NCBI GenBank assembly: GCA_036741875.1
Contig: DAINRM010000003.1
Coordinates: 11,907 to 75,906, forward strand
Direction of reading: 5' to 3'
Source of the DNA: HRBIN35 sp036741875
GTDB taxonomy: Bacteria; Patescibacteriota; Minisyncoccia; UBA6257; HR35
DNA length: 64,000 bases
Below the pieces are notes generated by a model. The model was given only the letters and a program-made list of their open reading frames with translations. It had not been told where the DNA came from and ran no database searches. The position numbers and the translations under genes were made by a program. Shown here one piece after another: positions 41,169-48,914 of this stretch. Position 1 is the first letter of the stretch; each line of letters starts with the position of its first letter.

Positions 41169-41731
41169 TAAAGATTTTTATTTGGACCAACCTCATAAAG
41201 CGTATTTTGATTACCTCCATCGTTTATCATAGCACTAGTATCTCCTTCAAGTCTTGCGTTTAATTCATATTCCCCAACATCACTTGTGCAAACAAAAGCG
41301 TAAAGATAACCAACTCCTCCAATGGTTCTATTTATAGGATCTAAAGGAAGAGATGATAAATTAACTAAAGTAGAAGAAGCTAAATTAACATATCTTACCC
41401 AGCCGGTTCCATTAATAGCGGTACTAGTTGTTCCTGTAGCCGTATAACCTGCAGGAATTGCCGGCCAACCAGATGGATTGCTGGTTCTAGTTTCTGAAAA
41501 AGAAATAGTGTTTCCTGGACACCAACTTAGAGAAACAGAAGGATTTTGCATTGCATCAGCTAAATATATATCTATAGCTCTTTGAACATTATTTAAATCT
41601 CCTTTTCTTTGAGTATCTCTAGCTCTTATAAATATCTCTTGTGGTCTAATAACGACAATAAGAACCCCCGCTAAAATAGAAATTAAAGCTAAGACTATTA
41701 AAAGTTCCATTAAAGTAAAACCTTTTTTCAT
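41165..41731 (-). CDS. type IV pilin-like / pseudopilin protein
   Basis: 188 aa. KKGFTLMELLIVLALISILAGVLIVVIRPQ is the class III signal: a Gly before the prepilin peptidase site (G4), F5, then Glu-5-equivalent (E9) and a 22-residue hydrophobic helix. The C-terminal part begins RARDTQRKGDLNNVQRAIDIYLADAM, as in type II secretion/pilin heads. It should be processed by PilD and assembled into a pilus or pseudopilus. No PilB, PilC or PilD is in this window, so it is an isolated minor or major pilin. Two Cys residues (in LSWCPG and YAFVCTS) may pair. Confidence 0.85.
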   Translation of the reverse strand: MKKGFTLMELLIVLALISILAGVLIVVIRPQEIFIRARDTQRKGDLNNVQRAIDIYLADAMQNPSVSLSWCPGNTISFSETRTSNPSGWPAIPAGYTATGTTSTAINGTGWVRYVNLASSTLVNLSSLPLDPINRTIGGVGYLYAFVCTSDVGEYELNARLEGDTSAMINDGGNQNTLYEVGPNKNLY

Positions 41732-41798
41732 ATTTTAATATTTAAAATTAATTTGACCTAAAGATAAATTTATTATAATACAAAATACAAAAAATGTG

Positions 41799-41804
41799 TA
41801 TAAT
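41799..41804 (+). promoter_or_regulatory. -10 promoter element of the YkuK-like gene
   Basis: TATAAT with 9 bases to the ATG at 41814. A second TATAAT at 41774-41779, 15 bp after TTGACC (41753-41758), is an alternative. Either way the leader is short (about 3 or 28 nt). The divergent pilin gene starts at 41731. Confidence 0.45.
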
Positions 41805-41813
41805 TTAATTAAG

Positions 41814-42287
41814 ATGCTTTCTGGTTTCAAAAGGGCTAACGGTGAGATTTTAAATAAGGAGGATCTTTTAAAATCAATAGAAAATTTTATAAAAGAAAAT
41901 AAAAATTTTGAATATAAAGTTATGGTGGGTACTGACTCAGAAATGTTTGAAAAAAAAGTAGAATTTATTTCTGTCATAGCAGTGCATAGAATTGGCAGAG
42001 GAGGAAGATTTTTTTGGAAAAAGACTTTTTTTAATAAACCTTTAGCTTTATATGACAGGCTTTGGCAAGAAGCTATAATTTCTTTAAATATTAGTGAAGA
42101 ACTTATAAAAGAATTAAATAAAAGAGATGTGATTTTTTCTTTTGAACTTCATTTAGATTTAGGAACAAATGGAAAAAGTCATTCTACTATTAGAGAAATT
42201 ATAAGCTTGGTAAAAAGTTACGGTTTTGAAGTTAAAACAAAACCATTTTCTTATGCTGCTTCTAAAGTTGCCGATAAACTTCTTTAA
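41814..42287 (+). CDS. ribonuclease H-like YkuK family protein (DUF458)
   Basis: 157 aa from the Met at 41814; two earlier codons (from 41796) would also be open but put the start in the promoter. Conserved: KVMVGTDSEMFEKKVEFISVIAVHRIGRGGRFFW near the N terminus with the Asp of GTDS, and LHLDLGTNGKSHSTIREIISLVKSYGFEVKTKPFSYAASKVADKL near the end. These blocks match the YkuK/DUF458 family, an RNase H-like fold of unknown substrate. It is a single gene with its own promoter, and the tRNA-Lys promoter lies right after it. Confidence 0.8.
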   Translation: MLSGFKRANGEILNKEDLLKSIENFIKENKNFEYKVMVGTDSEMFEKKVEFISVIAVHRIGRGGRFFWKKTFFNKPLALYDRLWQEAIISLNISEELIKELNKRDVIFSFELHLDLGTNGKSHSTIREIISLVKSYGFEVKTKPFSYAASKVADKLL

Positions 42288-42292
42288 TTTTC

Positions 42293-42321
42293 TTGAAATT
42301 AATCTAAAAAAGCTTTATAAT
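42293..42321 (+). promoter_or_regulatory. promoter of tRNA-Lys, rplY and downstream
   Basis: TTGAAA (42293-42298) and TATAAT (42316-42321), spacer 17 bp, 5 bp after the preceding stop codon. The predicted start is near 42328, giving a leader of about 64 nt containing the hairpin at 42366-42387, then tRNA-Lys. One of the clearest promoters in the window. Confidence 0.75.
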
Positions 42322-42365
42322 TTATTTTACTGGGGCTCGTTGAAGTTTTTTGACGGCTCCTCTCT

Positions 42366-42387
42366 GCCCTGCCTTTAGAGGCAGGGC
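42366..42387 (+). promoter_or_regulatory. GC-rich perfect hairpin upstream of tRNA-Lys
   Basis: GCCCTGCC, loop TTTAGA, GGCAGGGC: an 8-bp perfect stem, 4 bp before the tRNA. It is far richer in G+C than the surroundings. No U-run follows, so a simple terminator is unlikely; it may be a processing or stability element of the leader RNA. Confidence 0.55.
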
Positions 42388-42391
42388 GAAA

Positions 42392-42464
42392 GCCCCCGTA
42401 GCTCAATTGGTAGAGCAACGGCCTTTTAAGCCGGTGGTTGCAGGTTCGAGTCCTGCCGGGGGCA
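42392..42464 (+). tRNA. tRNA-Lys(TTT)
   Basis: 73 nt. Acceptor GCCCCCG/CGGGGGC, D arm GCTC/GAGC, anticodon loop CTTTTAA with anticodon TTT, T arm GCAGG-TTCGAGT-CCTGC, discriminator A; CCA not encoded. It lies 5 bp before the rplY ATG, so processing at the tRNA 3' end would leave rplY with almost no leader. Confidence 0.96.
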
Positions 42465-42469
42465 CAAAA

Positions 42470-43033
42470 ATGTTAAAAATCTTTAAAAGAGAGAAAGACA
42501 AAAAAGCAGAAAGTTATAGAAATGAAGGATACATTCCTGGTATTATTTATGGACCAAACCTAGAATCAACACCGATAATAGCTCCGAAAAAGGATTTTTT
42601 AAAATTTTATGAAAATTATGAATCTGGTCTTTTTGAGGTTTATTTAGATGAAAGAAAAATTTTAGGAATTTTACAAGAAGTTCAGTTTCATCCTATCACA
42701 GATGAAATTATACATTTTGATATTTTTGTTCCTTCTCTAAAAGAAAAAATTACCACAAAAGTTCCCTTAGAATTTGTGGGTGAAGCTCCTGGTATTAGAC
42801 TTGGTGGTATCGTTAATATAAGCTTAGAAGAGTTAGAAATTGAGTGTTTACCACAAGACATTCCTCGAGCTATCTATGTTGATCTAAGTGTTTTAAAAAA
42901 TATAGGAGATACTATTTATGTAAAAGATTTAAAAATACCTCATAATATAAAGGTTTTAATTAGTCCAGAAAACCCTGTAGCTACCTTAATAGAAGAAGCT
43001 AAAGTAGAAGAAGAAACAGAGGCTTCTTCATAA
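42470..43033 (+). CDS. rplY: 50S ribosomal protein bL25, CTC-type
   Basis: 187 aa from the Met at 42470. The open frame continues upstream through the tRNA but that part is not coding. Blocks: YIPGIIYGPNLESTPI (RxxGxIPavlYG), GLFEVYLDERKILGILQEVQFHPITDEIIHFDIF (.v..l...g....vl.kdvQ..P....l.HvDF...), then the TL5/CTC C-terminal domain VPLEFVGEAPGIRLGGIVNISLEELEIECLPQDIPRAIYVDLSVL. It binds 5S rRNA. Its start follows the tRNA-Lys 3' end by 5 bp. The acidic tail (EEETEASS) is typical. Confidence 0.94.
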   Translation: MLKIFKREKDKKAESYRNEGYIPGIIYGPNLESTPIIAPKKDFLKFYENYESGLFEVYLDERKILGILQEVQFHPITDEIIHFDIFVPSLKEKITTKVPLEFVGEAPGIRLGGIVNISLEELEIECLPQDIPRAIYVDLSVLKNIGDTIYVKDLKIPHNIKVLISPENPVATLIEEAKVEEETEASS

Positions 43034-43035
43034 AA

Positions 43036-44436
43036 ATGAAAAAAATTGAAGACATAAAACCTAAAAGCTTAGCTTTTTTTAATTTTAAAAGAAAAAATAA
43101 TTATTTTTATTTTTTAAATGCTAAAGATTTAAAAATCATTTTTTTAATCTTACTTTTTATAGGAATTAATTTTGCCTTTGCTCCGCTTTCATTCACCCAA
43201 ATAACACAAAAAACTCTTCCTCCTGAACTTGAAGCTAAAAAGAAATCATTAGAAGCCCAGCTTCAAGAAGTTTTAAAAGAAATAGAAAATTACAAAAAAG
43301 AAATAAACAAAATAAGAAGTCAAAAAAGAAGCATACAGCAAGAAATAAACTTAGTCAATTCACAGATAAAAAAAACAGAACTTGAAATTCAAGCAATTAA
43401 TTTACAGATAAAAAATTTAAATAAAAAAATAGAAGAAACAAAAAAATCAATTAACCTTACTGAAGAAAAAATTAAAAAATCTAAAGATTATCTTTTAGTT
43501 TCATTAAGATATTACTATCAATTAAGACAAAGAAGCATTATTGAAGTATTTTTAGCCGAAGCAAGACTTTCGGATTATTTTAGTCAATTTTATTATCTCC
43601 AAAAAGTTCAAGAAAGTATTAACAACGAATTAGACAAATTAAAAGAACTTAATGAGATTTTGAATAAACAAAAAACTAAATTAGAAAATCAACTTGAAGA
43701 GCAAAATAATCTTTTAATGCTTTCAAAAATAAAATACCAGGAGCTTCAAGAGTTAAAAAATGAAAAAAATAAACTTTTGGCTCAGGCACAAAAACTTGAA
43801 AGAGAATATAGCAAAAAATTAGAAGAGTCAGAAAGAACTGCAACACAGATAAGACAAGAAATTTATAAATTAGCAGGAGGAGCTGGACCAATTACTTTTG
43901 GTGAGGCTTATGAATATGCAAAAATCGTAGAAAAATATACTGGCGTAAGGCCAGCTTTTCTTTTAGCTGTTTTACATTATGAGTCAAAATTAGGACAAAA
44001 TGTAGGAACTTGTCATTATAAAGAAGCCATGAAACCATCGGAAAGACCTATTTTTGAAGAGATAGTTAAAGAACTGGGTTTAGATCCTAATAAAATGCCT
44101 GTTTCTTGTAAACCTTGGTATGGTTGGGGTGGTGCTATGGGTCCTGCTCAATTTATACCCTCAACATGGATGAAATATAAAGAACGAATTGCTAGAATTA
44201 CCGGAAATAATCCGCCTTCTCCTTGGAATATTTTAGATTCTTTTGTAGCTGCTGGACTTTATCTTAAAGATGCTGGAGCAGACGCAAGAAATTACTCTTC
44301 AGAATGGAAAGCAGCTATGATATATTTTGCTGGCTCTAATTGGAACAATCCTTCTTTAAGATTTTATGGAGATGATGTAATGTCAATTGCTCAAAGATTT
44401 GAAGAAGATATCAGAATTTTGGAAAGAAGTAAGTAA
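43036..44436 (+). CDS. exported coiled-coil protein with lytic transglycosylase-like domain
   Basis: 466 aa. A membrane/signal segment (about 34-52) is followed by a long coiled coil (about 60-275, Lys/Glu/Gln heptads) as in CwlO/PcsB/FtsX-EnvC-type proteins, then an SLT-like C-terminal domain: VRPAFLLAVLHYESKLGQNVGTC with likely catalytic E316 and GWGGAMGPAQFIPSTWMKYKERI. This domain shares the ES..G...G.GPAQFIPSTW.KY plan with the N terminus of the 1194-aa protein at 31114-34698. It probably cuts glycan strands under control of the coil. Its last 54 bp overlap the convergent debranching-enzyme gene, and it follows rplY by 2 bp. Confidence 0.85.
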   Translation: MKKIEDIKPKSLAFFNFKRKNNYFYFLNAKDLKIIFLILLFIGINFAFAPLSFTQITQKTLPPELEAKKKSLEAQLQEVLKEIENYKKEINKIRSQKRSIQQEINLVNSQIKKTELEIQAINLQIKNLNKKIEETKKSINLTEEKIKKSKDYLLVSLRYYYQLRQRSIIEVFLAEARLSDYFSQFYYLQKVQESINNELDKLKELNEILNKQKTKLENQLEEQNNLLMLSKIKYQELQELKNEKNKLLAQAQKLEREYSKKLEESERTATQIRQEIYKLAGGAGPITFGEAYEYAKIVEKYTGVRPAFLLAVLHYESKLGQNVGTCHYKEAMKPSERPIFEEIVKELGLDPNKMPVSCKPWYGWGGAMGPAQFIPSTWMKYKERIARITGNNPPSPWNILDSFVAAGLYLKDAGADARNYSSEWKAAMIYFAGSNWNNPSLRFYGDDVMSIAQRFEEDIRILERSK

Positions 44437-45975
44437 AAAAACTAAACTTGACATTGACCAAGTTTGAATAAGAGAACCTTCACTTTTTCTTTCTTTAGCA
44501 GAGCTAAGTTCACTTGAATAACCTAAAATTCCGTCTTTTAATAGATCAGTTAGAGAAGAATAAATTATTTTATTTATTATCTTTTTGTATTTTTTTTCAT
44601 TTAAATTTTTCAAATTCCAAGCAAAAACGTTATTTAAAAAATACCACGAATCGCCAGAATGATAACTTGATGGGTTTTCTCCTGTATGTTCATCAAAAAA
44701 TCCTTTTTCTTTAAAACTCAAAGTACTTATACCTCCCCAATTCAAAAAGTACTCCTCAATAAAATTTTCAAATATCAAAGACCATTCTTTTTTACTCAAA
44801 AGCTCTGGCATAAAAAAATAAACTAAAATAAGGTTAACATCTTTTAAGTTTTTCATTTTTTCTTTTAAAAGCTTTAAATAAAAATTATATTTTTGAAAAT
44901 ATTCTTTTTCTTTTAAACCGAGTCTTTTAAGAACCTTAAGATAAAGCGCATATATTTCCATAGCTTCTTTTCTTTCAAGACTGTCCATCCAAGTAGCTTG
45001 TGGCGGAAGATTTAAATTATTTTCTTTTAAAAATTCTTTTTCCCAAAGTTTTAAAAACTTTTTTATTAAATTAAAATAATATTCTATATCTTCATCAGAA
45101 AGATTGATAAAAATAAAAAGCAAGGTGTCAGCAGAAATGTTTCCATTAGGCTTATTTAGATTCCATATTTCTTCAAGATTAAAAAAATATTTATAAATAA
45201 ATTTTTTCTGGTTTAAAAATTTTTTCAAAAAATATAAAGAAAGAAGTTCATCTCTAAACCAATTTTCAAAAAACCAAGGAAAACCGGCAGGTAAATAATT
45301 CTCTAAAACAAGATTATTTAAACGAGAGATAAAAAAATTTAAATAAATATTATCAGAAAAACTAAAGGGTTCTAAAAAATAGCAAGCTTTTTCTTCTAAA
45401 ATCTTTATTTGTAAAAAATTAGTTTTTGTTTTTAAATCACCAAAAACCCACCATTTAAAGATAGATGAGTTTCTTTTCTTATCAAAATCCATTTCTTTTT
45501 CATACCATCTCTCTTCAAATTCTATAAAATTAGAAGATTCAATTAAAATATCAAAAATTTTTTTATTTTCAAAATAAAAACTAAAAATAAAAGTATTAGA
45601 ATTCAATTTTTCAAATTTTATTTGTCTTAAAAAGGGATTAGAATTAAAAATAAAATTGCTATCAAAAGAAATAGAAATTTCTTCAAAATTTAAAGTTCTA
45701 ATTTCTAAAGAATTTTTTTCTCTTAAAGAAAAATAAATCTGATTATTATCAGTTTCTAAAAAAACTTCAAATGGAGAAACAATATTTATTTCTCTTATTT
45801 TAGAAGAAATTCTTACTTCATCAACAAATCTAAAAGGTTTTTCCTTAAAATAAAAACCACCAAAAAATCTACTTTTTTCAATAGAAAAAATAAACCAAAG
45901 ATTATCTTTTTTAAGAAAAAATTTGTCAGTTAGGCTTTCTAAAGAAAGACCTATTTCTAAAAAATTAACCCTCAT
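44383..45975 (-). CDS. glycogen-debranching-type alpha-1,6-glucosidase (GH133-like)
   Basis: 530 aa. The (alpha/alpha)6 catalytic half has AGFPWFFENWFRDELLSLYFL (usual AGYPWF..WGRDT.ialpGL), PQATWMDS (TWMDa) and GGISTLSFKEKGFFDEHTGENPSSYHSGDSWYFLNNVFAW (GlrTLs...p.y....Gdp..RD.aYHqGtVWPwl), ending EGSLIQTWSMSSLVFLL. It removes alpha-1,6-linked glucose from glycogen branches. The N-terminal half is the less conserved beta domain. It ends a four-gene glucan operon and overlaps the GT3 gene by 11 bp and the convergent coiled-coil gene by 54 bp. Confidence 0.8.
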   Translation of the reverse strand: MRVNFLEIGLSLESLTDKFFLKKDNLWFIFSIEKSRFFGGFYFKEKPFRFVDEVRISSKIREINIVSPFEVFLETDNNQIYFSLREKNSLEIRTLNFEEISISFDSNFIFNSNPFLRQIKFEKLNSNTFIFSFYFENKKIFDILIESSNFIEFEERWYEKEMDFDKKRNSSIFKWWVFGDLKTKTNFLQIKILEEKACYFLEPFSFSDNIYLNFFISRLNNLVLENYLPAGFPWFFENWFRDELLSLYFLKKFLNQKKFIYKYFFNLEEIWNLNKPNGNISADTLLFIFINLSDEDIEYYFNLIKKFLKLWEKEFLKENNLNLPPQATWMDSLERKEAMEIYALYLKVLKRLGLKEKEYFQKYNFYLKLLKEKMKNLKDVNLILVYFFMPELLSKKEWSLIFENFIEEYFLNWGGISTLSFKEKGFFDEHTGENPSSYHSGDSWYFLNNVFAWNLKNLNEKKYKKIINKIIYSSLTDLLKDGILGYSSELSSAKERKSEGSLIQTWSMSSLVFLLTSFQNSDIFFKSLSN

Positions 45976-47746
45976 TTAATCGTTTAATTATCTTTTCATA
46001 CATTTCAAAATAGTTTTTTACCATTTCTTCCCAATCAAAATGTGAGGCTAAAACCCTAGCTTCATACTTATTTTGTATTCTTTCAATTCTTTTCATCTTA
46101 ACTATTTCCAACATCATTTGAGCTAAATCCTCAGTAATTTCATCATTTTTTCTTCCTTTTCTTCTTAAAATCCATATACCCGGAAAATCTCTTTTGATAA
46201 GTCTTTTTTCTTCAAGATAATTAGCAAAACCAGTTAGATCACTGGTAATTGTCATCACTCCTGCAGCCAAACTTTCTAAAGGAGTATATCCCCACGGTTC
46301 ATAGTAAGAAGGGAAAACACCTAAATGGCAGCCGTTAATAGCGTCATAATAATTAAGATTTAAAAATCCATCAGTAGTATTCAAATAAATAGGATAAAGA
46401 ATAATTTTTACCCTATCATCTTCTTTATTTAAAAGATCTTCTTGTTTAAAAAGTTTTATAAATTCATTATTCTCAGACAAAATGTGTGTAGAAAGAGGCG
46501 GATCTTGAGAAGTTTTAATTTGATTTAAAATTCTTTGGATTTCTAAAATTTCTTCTGAAGAAAAAAGATCCTCTAAGGTAAGATTATAGTTTCTATGTAA
46601 GAGGGAATGTAAAATTTTTGAATTAATTTCATTTTTTATACTCTCAAAATATTCTTCTAAGCTCTTGTAAATAATAAGATTATTTAAAATTTCATGATTG
46701 ACATCTTTAATTTCATCAGGCACAAAAAAGAAAAAGAAAATATTTTTATTAATATTTTCTTCTTTCATTTTTCTATTTAAAATACTCAAGGCTCTAATAA
46801 TAATATCAAAACCTTTGTTAGTAATTTCTTTTCTTCCACTAGTGAAGAAAAGAAGTGAGTTTTCTGCAGGACAATGTTTTTTAAAGTAAGGAGTAAAAAG
46901 ATAAAGCAAAAATTCTAAAATAATATTTTTATTTTTACGGTGCTGATTAGAAATTTCTTCAAAGGTTGGAAAACGTGAAAGATCAAAACCGTTAGGTAAA
47001 ATAAAATCAATTTTTCTCCCTAAAATAATTTCGGCCTCTTCTTTAACTACTTGGCTAATGGTAGCAAAATAATCTGCTTTTTCTGCTGATCTTTTCTCTA
47101 CCATATGTTTAGCTTCAATACCGTATTCATAAGCTTTAGATAAAGGATCAATTTCTTTAAGTTTTTCCCAGATCTCAAAATTTAAAGAAGAAAGAGTTCT
47201 TCCTACTACTGTAGCGTGGGTCATAAAAATCTTGATAATAGGAAGATCTATGGAAAAAAGAAGAGCGAAACCAGAAAGCCATTCATGAAAATGAAAAATA
47301 GAATATTTAAATTCTTCCCTTTTACTCATCTCTTCAATAAAATCACTTACTGCTCTTGACCAAGCTAAAGGATAGTTATAATCGTCACCAGTTCTTAGAG
47401 AATCAATTTGAAACTTGACCCAAAGTTCATATTTCAAATAGTTAACCTGGGTTAAATATTTAGAAAAGTCTATTAAAAAAACTTTTGGTCTGCCCTCAAT
47501 TAACCATTCTCCATAATAAACCATAACTCCTTTAGCATATAAATCATTAATAATAGGTTCAAAATTTTCTGGTGGTTTTAAAAAATGAAATTCTGTTTCA
47601 TTTTTAGCACCTAAATATGGGCCAATTAAAAAATAAAAATCTCCATATCTCTTTTTTATATACTTAGCTTTACTTGAAAGAACCGTATAAATACCTCCTA
47701 CTTTATTGGCAACTTCCCAACTAACTTCGAAAATATACCTTGACAT
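45965..47746 (-). CDS. glycogen synthase of the eukaryote-like GT3 family
   Basis: 593 aa. FEVSWEVANKVGGIYTVLSSKAKYI (6-30) is almost the sequence of eukaryotic GYS (VGGIYTV UDP-glucose loop), with FHFHEWLSG, FMTHATVVGRTL and SYYEPWGYTPLESLAAGVMTITSDLTGF near the end, the donor-binding E-x7-E region. GT3 enzymes extend alpha-1,4-glucan from UDP-glucose, unlike the bacterial GlgA (GT5) with ADP-glucose. It overlaps GH57 by 26 bp and the debranching gene by 11 bp, so all four are one operon. The presence in CPR suggests an ancient or transferred glycogen-type system. Confidence 0.88.
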   Translation of the reverse strand: MSRYIFEVSWEVANKVGGIYTVLSSKAKYIKKRYGDFYFLIGPYLGAKNETEFHFLKPPENFEPIINDLYAKGVMVYYGEWLIEGRPKVFLIDFSKYLTQVNYLKYELWVKFQIDSLRTGDDYNYPLAWSRAVSDFIEEMSKREEFKYSIFHFHEWLSGFALLFSIDLPIIKIFMTHATVVGRTLSSLNFEIWEKLKEIDPLSKAYEYGIEAKHMVEKRSAEKADYFATISQVVKEEAEIILGRKIDFILPNGFDLSRFPTFEEISNQHRKNKNIILEFLLYLFTPYFKKHCPAENSLLFFTSGRKEITNKGFDIIIRALSILNRKMKEENINKNIFFFFFVPDEIKDVNHEILNNLIIYKSLEEYFESIKNEINSKILHSLLHRNYNLTLEDLFSSEEILEIQRILNQIKTSQDPPLSTHILSENNEFIKLFKQEDLLNKEDDRVKIILYPIYLNTTDGFLNLNYYDAINGCHLGVFPSYYEPWGYTPLESLAAGVMTITSDLTGFANYLEEKRLIKRDFPGIWILRRKGRKNDEITEDLAQMMLEIVKMKRIERIQNKYEARVLASHFDWEEMVKNYFEMYEKIIKRLNEG

Positions 47747-48914
47747 TTGATTCGTTAATTCTTAATTTTAAATCTTCTAAAACATTTCTAAAATTAAGAT
47801 AAGCATCGTAAGGGGTTTCATAAGGACTAAAGTATTTATGTACATCTCCATCAGCAAACCATTTTGTACACATATAATAAAAATGGTCAGCAGTTTGAAG
47901 ATTTCTCCATATTTCTTTAAGATGAAAGGGTATTTTATTTTCTAAAGAGTAAAGAAGCTCTAAACATTCTCTTTGCATTTCGTTCCCTAACCAAGCAGTA
48001 AGATCTCTTTCGGTATCAGCCCAAGTAATAGGCGATTTAGAAGAAAATATATCTCTTGTCGGATATTTTTTAATAACCTCACTTGGTAAAGAAAATTCTA
48101 AATCTTTATATTTTAAAACTTCAAAAGGTAAAGTTTTTAAAAACTCAAAGATACCAGTTTCTGGCCATTGGTGTTCTCCAAAAGTTTCAAAATCCATAAA
48201 AAGATTAATCACTTCTCCATTGCCATTAAAAGCATTAAGCCAACTAGAAAATTTATCAGCGGTAAGAGGCCATTCTTCCCACCATTTTGCTGAAAATCTA
48301 AAACTAATATCATCGGAAAGTTTAAAATGTCTTAATAGAAGAACAATATTTTTACCTGGATCTTCGTATAAAAATGTTGGTGATCTCCAAGATAAAATCC
48401 AGGGAACACCTTCGGCAAGCATAGCTTGGAAACCTAAGCTTTTTACTATGGAAGCTAAATCATCAAAATATATAAGTTCAGTATTAGAAAAAATAACAGG
48501 TTCTTGATTAAAAAGGTTTTTTATTAATTTTTTATGTTTAATAACTTGTTCCTTAAATTCTTTTAAGGAATAAAGACAAGAAAGAGAATGATAATAATTT
48601 TCTCCTGTAAATTCTACAGATCCTGTTTGTGCTAATTTTTGAAGAAGTCTTATAACTTCAGGAAAATGTTTTTTTAAGTCTTCAAGTAAAATACCTGTAA
48701 TTCCTAAGGAAAATTTAAATTTACCTTTGGTTTTTTTTATAATTTCTAAAAGAGTATTTAGGGTTGGCAAATAACATTTTTTAACTATTCTTTCTAAATA
48801 GAAAACGTTTTTTTCTTCATCAAAATAATTTTTATTTTCTCCAATATCAAAAACAGTATAATGACGAAGCCTTCTTGGTTGATGAACTTTAAAATAAAAA
48901 ACTACTGCGGGCAT
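47721..48914 (-). CDS. glycoside hydrolase family 57 (amylase/branching type)
   Basis: 397 aa. KVHQPRRLRHY near the start and IFSNTELIYFDDLAS with candidate nucleophile E146, plus NLFMDFETFGEHQWPETGIFEFL with candidate acid/base D241, follow the GH57 plan, and TWADTERDLTAWLGNEMQRECLELL matches the GH57 C-terminal helical region. Members are alpha-amylases, 4-alpha-glucanotransferases or branching enzymes acting on alpha-1,4-glucans in the cytoplasm. In this operon, with a GT3 synthase and a debranching enzyme, it could be the amylase that starts breakdown or the branching enzyme. It begins immediately after the GT4 stop. Confidence 0.88.
   Translation of the reverse strand: MPAVVFYFKVHQPRRLRHYTVFDIGENKNYFDEEKNVFYLERIVKKCYLPTLNTLLEIIKKTKGKFKFSLGITGILLEDLKKHFPEVIRLLQKLAQTGSVEFTGENYYHSLSCLYSLKEFKEQVIKHKKLIKNLFNQEPVIFSNTELIYFDDLASIVKSLGFQAMLAEGVPWILSWRSPTFLYEDPGKNIVLLLRHFKLSDDISFRFSAKWWEEWPLTADKFSSWLNAFNGNGEVINLFMDFETFGEHQWPETGIFEFLKTLPFEVLKYKDLEFSLPSEVIKKYPTRDIFSSKSPITWADTERDLTAWLGNEMQRECLELLYSLENKIPFHLKEIWRNLQTADHFYYMCTKWFADGDVHKYFSPYETPYDAYLNFRNVLEDLKLRINESNVKVYFRS

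Noticed and set aside
41735..41977. 80-aa minus-strand frame
   Set aside because: It overlaps the YkuK-like gene and its promoter on the other strand and has no recognisable features.
42350..42469. Open frame running from 42350 through tRNA-Lys into rplY
   Set aside because: The translated tRNA gene is not coding; the family start of bL25 is the Met at 42470.
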